Assembly (NCBI GenBank): GCA_002773975.1
Contig: PEZR01000053.1
Span: 6,729 to 15,405 of the forward strand
Length of the DNA: 8,677 nucleotides
Reading direction: 5' to 3'
DNA from: Bdellovibrio sp. CG10_big_fil_rev_8_21_14_0_10_47_8
GTDB lineage: Bacteria; Bdellovibrionota; Bdellovibrionia; Bdellovibrionales; Bdellovibrionaceae
Below, piece by piece: positions 5,361-8,677 of this stretch. Every line of letters begins with the position of its first letter. Positions within the stretch are counted from its first letter, which is position 1. The notes beneath the pieces are model-generated. The model made no database searches. It was not told where the DNA came from and was given only the letters and a program-made list of their open reading frames with translations. The position numbers and the translations under genes were made by a program.

Positions 5361-7088
5361 TCAGGACCCAGAGATGTTCAATGAAAAGCTATTGAGAGTT
5401 CCGGTATTGCCCGTCTTGCCATCGATGATTTTAACACCCCAGGTGCCTTGGGAGTCTTCTTGGAAAAACGCATTGCTGAGAAAGACTTCCCCCTGAAAAT
5501 TGGCGATGCCGGTGAGAGAGTTTCTCATGTTGACCAAAATACTTTTTGTTCCAGCCGGCGAAGTCAGTTCCACCGCCAGTTCTGAGACATCGGGATGGGT
5601 GACATTCAGTTTTAACTGAACCGCTTCGATTCTAATTTTCTGGGACACAGCAAAGGTCACTAAAAGACCTGCGTTGTCCGGAATCGCTTTGGCGATGGAC
5701 ATTGACGGAGACCAATTGCTTTGGGTCCATGTTCCCAACGTGGAGACATAGTTTTTTGCAAGCGCCACGGCTGCCGCCACATCAATTTTTCCGAAGCCGT
5801 ACCAATTGTGAAATCGAAATCCAGCTCCGTTGGTGATCCAGCCTTGTTCCCAAACGTAACCTGTTGGCAAAGTCAGTTTTTGTGGATGCCCAATTGCCGT
5901 AGTGCCGTTGTCATTCATTGGTTTTGAAGTTTTAGCTAAAATGTATTTTACATCTCGCCAGGTCAGGTTGGGGTTGGCCTGAAGAATCAAGGCAATACTG
6001 CCCGTCACCGTTGGTGCTGCGGAGGAGGTTCCATTGAAACTGGCGGTATAGTTACAGTTAGTATTTCCGTTGGAACCTTGATCAAATGGCAAGATTACGC
6101 CCACCGTGGTTTGTGCATATCCCTCATCGCAACCCATTCGATCGGTTGTCATCATTGCAGGGCTGTCGTCCCCGTATTCGCCGCCAAAAGAAGAAACCCA
6201 CAGATTCGAACCGGTGGAAGCGTAGCTCGCCGAAGCTCCTGAGGCATCGAGGGCCGTGCTCACAATCATATATGGATTGGTATTGTCTGGATCGAAATTT
6301 GAATTTCCGATGCAAACCTTGGTGGTCGAATTGTGACAGTGGACGGCGAAATCATTCCCCGATGCTTTAACGTAAATTACTCCTTTGCCGGAACGTCCAT
6401 TTTTAACTCGACTAGCGAGCAGGCTCTCATAGTCCGCATCGGGAAGGCTAAGGTCATCTTGGGTGACACCCCAACTCATATTGAAAATATCAAAATTGCC
6501 CGTGGCCTGATCCAAATAGTTGGCATCCGTCTGATCCACAGCATCCGAGACAAAATTGGCTGAGGCGAACTTCGCTTCAGGTGCGACTCCGGCCGATCCG
6601 ACTCCATTGTTGCGAACCGCAGCGATGAGTCCAGCGACCGATGTTGAATGCATGTCATTGGCATCACGGGGTTGAGAGGTTCTGACCAGATAGGGAGAAT
6701 TGGTGGTGTAGTCTTTTGAAACCAAGTCGGTAATGAAATTACCTTTGAGGTCCTCATGATTGGCCTCGACGCCGTCATCAGAGACCATGATGCGAATTCC
6801 CTGCCCTTGAAGACCTTGATTCCAGACGCCAAGAAGATCTAAATCATTTCCGGCTTGGCCGGCCTCTTTGGCGAAAACAATTTGACCGGTGTTTGAAAGA
6901 TGCCAGGCATATTTAAAGAAGGGGTCTTCGCTCGACGTGCTTGGCTCCAAGGCTGAGTCCGTCGAAGCTGTGTCGTCACCATCTAGGTTGGCCTGAAATC
7001 CATGGGTGCTGCAATTCGTATAGGCGAGCCCGATAAAGGCAAAACTGATCAAAACGAGAGTGAGGGGGGAGATCTTATTTCTTTTCAT
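5361..7088 (-). CDS. Kexin/furin-type S8 serine protease lipoprotein with P domain
   Basis: This is a secreted calcium-type subtilase of the kexin/furin branch (S8B). The 575 residues begin with an export signal ending LAYTNC, where Cys26 may be lipidated although the lipobox is atypical (Asn at -1). A 30-residue Ser/Thr/Asp-rich linker follows, then the catalytic domain (about 56-446), starting DPFFKYAWHLSNTGQ like mature furins. The triad is Asp104 (VSDDGVEANHEDL), His147 (NDMHSTSVAG) and Ser355 (FNGTSSAAP), with oxyanion Asn245 (KASGN). The catalytic His motif has Ser where furins have Gly. Further furin-like text is NLTWRDVKYILAKTSKP (374-390) and the WYGFGKIDVAAAVALAKNY region (429-447). 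A proprotein-convertase P domain spans about 462-573. No propeptide lies between signal and catalytic domain. The ATG sits inside the end of the upstream gene (14-bp overlap). A surface or periplasmic processing role is inference. Confidence 0.93.
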   Translation of the reverse strand: MKRNKISPLTLVLISFAFIGLAYTNCSTHGFQANLDGDDTASTDSALEPSTSSEDPFFKYAWHLSNTGQIVFAKEAGQAGNDLDLLGVWNQGLQGQGIRIMVSDDGVEANHEDLKGNFITDLVSKDYTTNSPYLVRTSQPRDANDMHSTSVAGLIAAVRNNGVGSAGVAPEAKFASANFVSDAVDQTDANYLDQATGNFDIFNMSWGVTQDDLSLPDADYESLLASRVKNGRSGKGVIYVKASGNDFAVHCHNSTTKVCIGNSNFDPDNTNPYMIVSTALDASGASASYASTGSNLWVSSFGGEYGDDSPAMMTTDRMGCDEGYAQTTVGVILPFDQGSNGNTNCNYTASFNGTSSAAPTVTGSIALILQANPNLTWRDVKYILAKTSKPMNDNGTTAIGHPQKLTLPTGYVWEQGWITNGAGFRFHNWYGFGKIDVAAAVALAKNYVSTLGTWTQSNWSPSMSIAKAIPDNAGLLVTFAVSQKIRIEAVQLKLNVTHPDVSELAVELTSPAGTKSILVNMRNSLTGIANFQGEVFLSNAFFQEDSQGTWGVKIIDGKTGNTGTLNSFSLNISGS

Positions 7089-7827
7089 AAGATTTACTCA
7101 AAACCTCGGGGGTGGCATTGTGGATGCGGGGGTCCTTCTCGAGGGCCACTTTCATTGCCGGCAAGTCCACTGACTCCAGATTGGATTTCACAAAATAAAC
7201 TCGGGCCTCGGGAACCGAATGCACAAGATTCAGATTGTATTGTTGGCATAGAGCCTGAACCTGAGAGGTGTTTTCGATTTTTAGGCGCAGAGTCCCGGTG
7301 AGAACTCCAGCCTTCTGAAGTCGGGAATCATAGACCACCAATGGCGCTCTGGAAGAAAAATGAGTTTCATCCGGAATAAACCCAGAATCGTTGATCAATG
7401 CATAATTTCCAACTCGGGCAAGAACATCCTGAGCTGGAATTTGTCGATCGATATCGTGGACTGCTTTTGTGCCTGTCAATAGCTGCCAAGAGGTGGTTGT
7501 CAGTGTTTGCGACGGGGAGAGGAGGTCGGGACTTGGTGCTGGAAATGTGGATTTTTTTTTCAGGTTCGGAGATTTTAAAGCTCGAAGATTTTTTCCAAAT
7601 CCAAAATTTGAAGGACTGTTGTTGGTTGTCTGAGATGGCTTTCGATCCTGGTGTGCAACAGTCTGTGGAGATGAGGGTGTGGTCGTGTCCGCTTGAAGGT
7701 TCGTGGCTTTTTTTATTGGACCAAGTTGTTTTTGAACCGCGGGGTGTCCCGGTTTTTTTTGGCTCCAAAAGAAGATCGACACTAGAAGTGCCAGTCCAAA
7801 AATCCAAAATAGACGAGTTCGTTTCAT
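7075..7827 (-). CDS. Membrane-anchored protein with subtilase-propeptide-like domain
   Basis: The 250 residues begin with a basic tip and a hydrophobic segment (about 6-21) with no clear cleavage site or lipobox Cys, so it may stay anchored in the inner membrane. Residues 23-120 are a Pro/Ser/Thr/Gln/Lys-rich linker. The C-terminal part (about 160-243) reads like the prodomain of bacterial subtilases such as fervidolysin. It has APLVVYDSRLQKAGVLTGTL, then an alternation of strand (LRLKI), helix (SQVQALCQQYN), strand (LNLVHSV), strand (ARVYFVKS), helix (PAMKVALEKDP) and strand (RIHNATPEVL). Such domains act as folding chaperones and inhibitors. The gene lies immediately upstream of a protease that lacks a propeptide, overlapping it by 14 bp, which supports a role in trans. 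The ATG at 7825-7827 has a GGGGG ribosome site about nine bases upstream. The domain call rests on pattern, not on a search. Confidence 0.82.
   Translation of the reverse strand: MKRTRLFWIFGLALLVSIFFWSQKKPGHPAVQKQLGPIKKATNLQADTTTPSSPQTVAHQDRKPSQTTNNSPSNFGFGKNLRALKSPNLKKKSTFPAPSPDLLSPSQTLTTTSWQLLTGTKAVHDIDRQIPAQDVLARVGNYALINDSGFIPDETHFSSRAPLVVYDSRLQKAGVLTGTLRLKIENTSQVQALCQQYNLNLVHSVPEARVYFVKSNLESVDLPAMKVALEKDPRIHNATPEVLSKSYEKK
7552..7560 (-). repeat. A9 homopolymer inside propeptide-like gene
   Basis: On the coding strand nine A residues encode Lys90-Lys91-Lys92 in the low-complexity linker. A second run of eight A (7753-7760) lies earlier in the same gene at about residues 23-25. Both precede the propeptide-like domain, so gain or loss of one base would remove that domain. 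Such runs can slip during replication or transcription; whether they do here is not shown. Confidence 0.4.
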
Positions 7828-7955
7828 GGTTCAATTCCCCCAAAGATCCCATGCGGCGCCAACAAGGGCTTATCGTCATATTTGAGAAAAATTTGAGTCT
7901 TTTTGAGACCAAATGCCAGGGCGATTTTACAAGACTTGAGACCGGGATTTGATGG

Positions 7956-7972
7956 AGTCCTGTCTGAGGACT
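7956..7972 (-). other. Inverted repeat downstream of the last minus-strand gene
   Basis: AGTCCT and AGGACT form a perfect 6-bp stem with a 5-base loop, about 11 bases after the TGA of the gene at 7983-8677. No T-run follows on the minus strand, so termination is doubtful. The rest of the 155-bp spacer up to the propeptide-like gene shows no clear promoter to my eye, although one is expected here if the protease pair is transcribed separately. Confidence 0.25.
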
Positions 7973-7982
7973 GGAAGTATCG

Positions 7983-8677
7983 TCAACCTGCTTTTAAAGA
8001 TCCCGGAGCTTGGTTTTCGGTGTTTTGGTACTCATCAATTTTTGAATTGAGATAGTTCTGTGCGCGGTATTGCACCAGCCCCATGCGGGCCTCTTTTTTT
8101 AGGTGCATATTCTCGAGTCCCTTTTCTTTCAGTCGTGTTTTTTGGTGACCGTAGAAGACCGCACCTTTGGGTGTATAAAGAATATATTTGTCGTTCTCAG
8201 GCATGTGAATATAAAGATCAAATTCAACTGGGGTGTCTGCCTTGAGTTCATCCAGGGACATTTTTAACATTTCTTGATCATCTGTAACATCGAATTCAGT
8301 CCGCAGGTTTTGATCTGGGAAAAAGGCCATCACGACCTCTTTTCCGTTGTGAACGGATTTTCGTAGAAATTGAGCTTGCTCAATGGACCAGTCGACAAAA
8401 TCAACCAGCTGAAGTTTCACCTCCATCGACTCCTGTTCTTTGACCTGTTCGCCATTCTCTTTTAAGAATCCGTAAAGTCTTTTTCGAATCAATTCAATAA
8501 AGTCCTGATCAATCACAGAGTCTTGTCCTACTGCCGTCAAAAGATAGCCCGAAAATCGAGGGCTTTGGACGGTGATGCAGGCCAGGCGTGTGGTCACTTC
8601 AATTTCTTCAGTGGGTTTCGGGCCGTTGACGTTGACTGATTCGTCGAGGGCAGTCTGAGTGCCACGAACAATGACGG
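7983..8677 (-). CDS. Protein of unknown function (5' end beyond window)
   Basis: The frame is open from the window edge to the TGA at 7983-7985 and gives 230 visible residues, so the N-terminus is missing. A GTG at 8595-8597 could start a shorter 204-residue form, but the frame stays open above it with ordinary residue content, so I treat the gene as partial. No signal or membrane segment is visible. A segment at about residues 149-196 (VEFDLYIHMPENDKYILYTP, then a TRLKEKGLENMHLKK stretch) resembles the small alpha/beta module with a 'K-Y-x-x-Y...RLK-x-K-G-x-x-x-x-x-I' pattern found ahead of some HD-type c-di-GMP phosphodiesterases and in other signalling proteins. That is a weak resemblance. 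The visible part ends in a helical, polar tail with no enzyme domain. I cannot assign a function. Confidence 0.7.
   Translation of the reverse strand, partial: VIVRGTQTALDESVNVNGPKPTEEIEVTTRLACITVQSPRFSGYLLTAVGQDSVIDQDFIELIRKRLYGFLKENGEQVKEQESMEVKLQLVDFVDWSIEQAQFLRKSVHNGKEVVMAFFPDQNLRTEFDVTDDQEMLKMSLDELKADTPVEFDLYIHMPENDKYILYTPKGAVFYGHQKTRLKEKGLENMHLKKEARMGLVQYRAQNYLNSKIDEYQNTENQAPGSLKAG

Noticed and set aside
6476..6832. 118-codon minus-strand frame inside the protease
   Set aside because: It lies wholly within the catalytic domain, which has intact motifs in the main frame.
7860..7900. FliA-type promoter (CAAA, 14 bases, GACGATAA) ahead of the protease pair
   Set aside because: Both boxes are imperfect and the spacing is one base short, so it is not better than chance by eye.
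7367..7912. 181-codon minus-strand open frame in another frame
   Set aside because: It overlaps the propeptide-like gene on the same strand, lacks a recognisable domain and reads as low-complexity out-of-frame text.
7398..7952. 184-codon plus-strand open frame opposite the propeptide-like gene
   Set aside because: It is antisense to a gene with clear signal segment, linker and domain. The low-complexity linker explains the lack of stops, and no family pattern is visible in the translation.
1..8677. Mobile element, CRISPR array, tRNA or tmRNA gene near smpB
   Set aside because: I saw no direct-repeat array, transposase or integrase reading frame, terminal inverted repeats, or cloverleaf-like sequence with a CCA-type end on either strand.

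Overview
This window looks like chromosomal backbone from a Bdellovibrio-like predatory or free-living delta-type bacterium (Bdellovibrionota). That placement is tentative. It rests on the mix of genes: SmpB, a PilZ protein, a receiver/cyclic-nucleotide protein, a furin-like lipoprotein protease, and export signals with the unusual lipobox ending Asn-Cys. It also rests on moderate GC and on tight packing with overlapping genes. There is no phage, IS, CRISPR, tRNA or rRNA signal, and no gene-free stretch longer than about 160 bases.

Layout. Bases 1-451 (+) hold smpB, cut at its 5' end by the window edge. It runs tail-to-tail into, and overlaps by 59 bp, a minus-strand two-helix membrane protein with a HAMP-like segment and no output domain (393-1091). 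A 62-bp divergent spacer holding a perfect 7+1+7 palindrome separates that gene from a plus-strand pair. The pair is a lipoprotein built from 11-residue helical repeats (1154-1939) and a two-domain chromate-transporter-family protein (1936-2997), overlapping by 4 bases (GTGA). The transporter overlaps tail-to-tail by 15 bp with a minus-strand YcgR-like PilZ protein (2983-3666), which has its own good promoter match.

Upstream on the minus strand is a coupled pair, also with a GTGA overlap: a degenerate receiver plus cyclic-nucleotide-binding protein (4504-about 5277), then a YihY/BrkB-family membrane protein (3731-4507). Next is a second coupled minus-strand pair. A membrane-anchored protein ending in a subtilase-propeptide-like domain (7075-7827) overlaps by 14 bp the start of a kexin/furin-type serine protease with a C-terminal P domain (5361-7088). 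The window ends in a 5'-truncated minus-strand protein of unknown function (7983-8677).

How the genes may work together. The most notable unit is the protease pair. The catalytic protein lacks a propeptide, and the gene directly upstream appears to supply a propeptide-like domain in trans, each half with its own export signal. The second theme is signalling. A cyclic-nucleotide sensor with an inactivated-looking receiver, an intact c-di-GMP-binding PilZ protein and an orphan HAMP membrane protein lie within 5 kb. The third is the hendecad-repeat lipoprotein translationally coupled to a ChrA-like transporter, a partnership I do not recognise from known systems.
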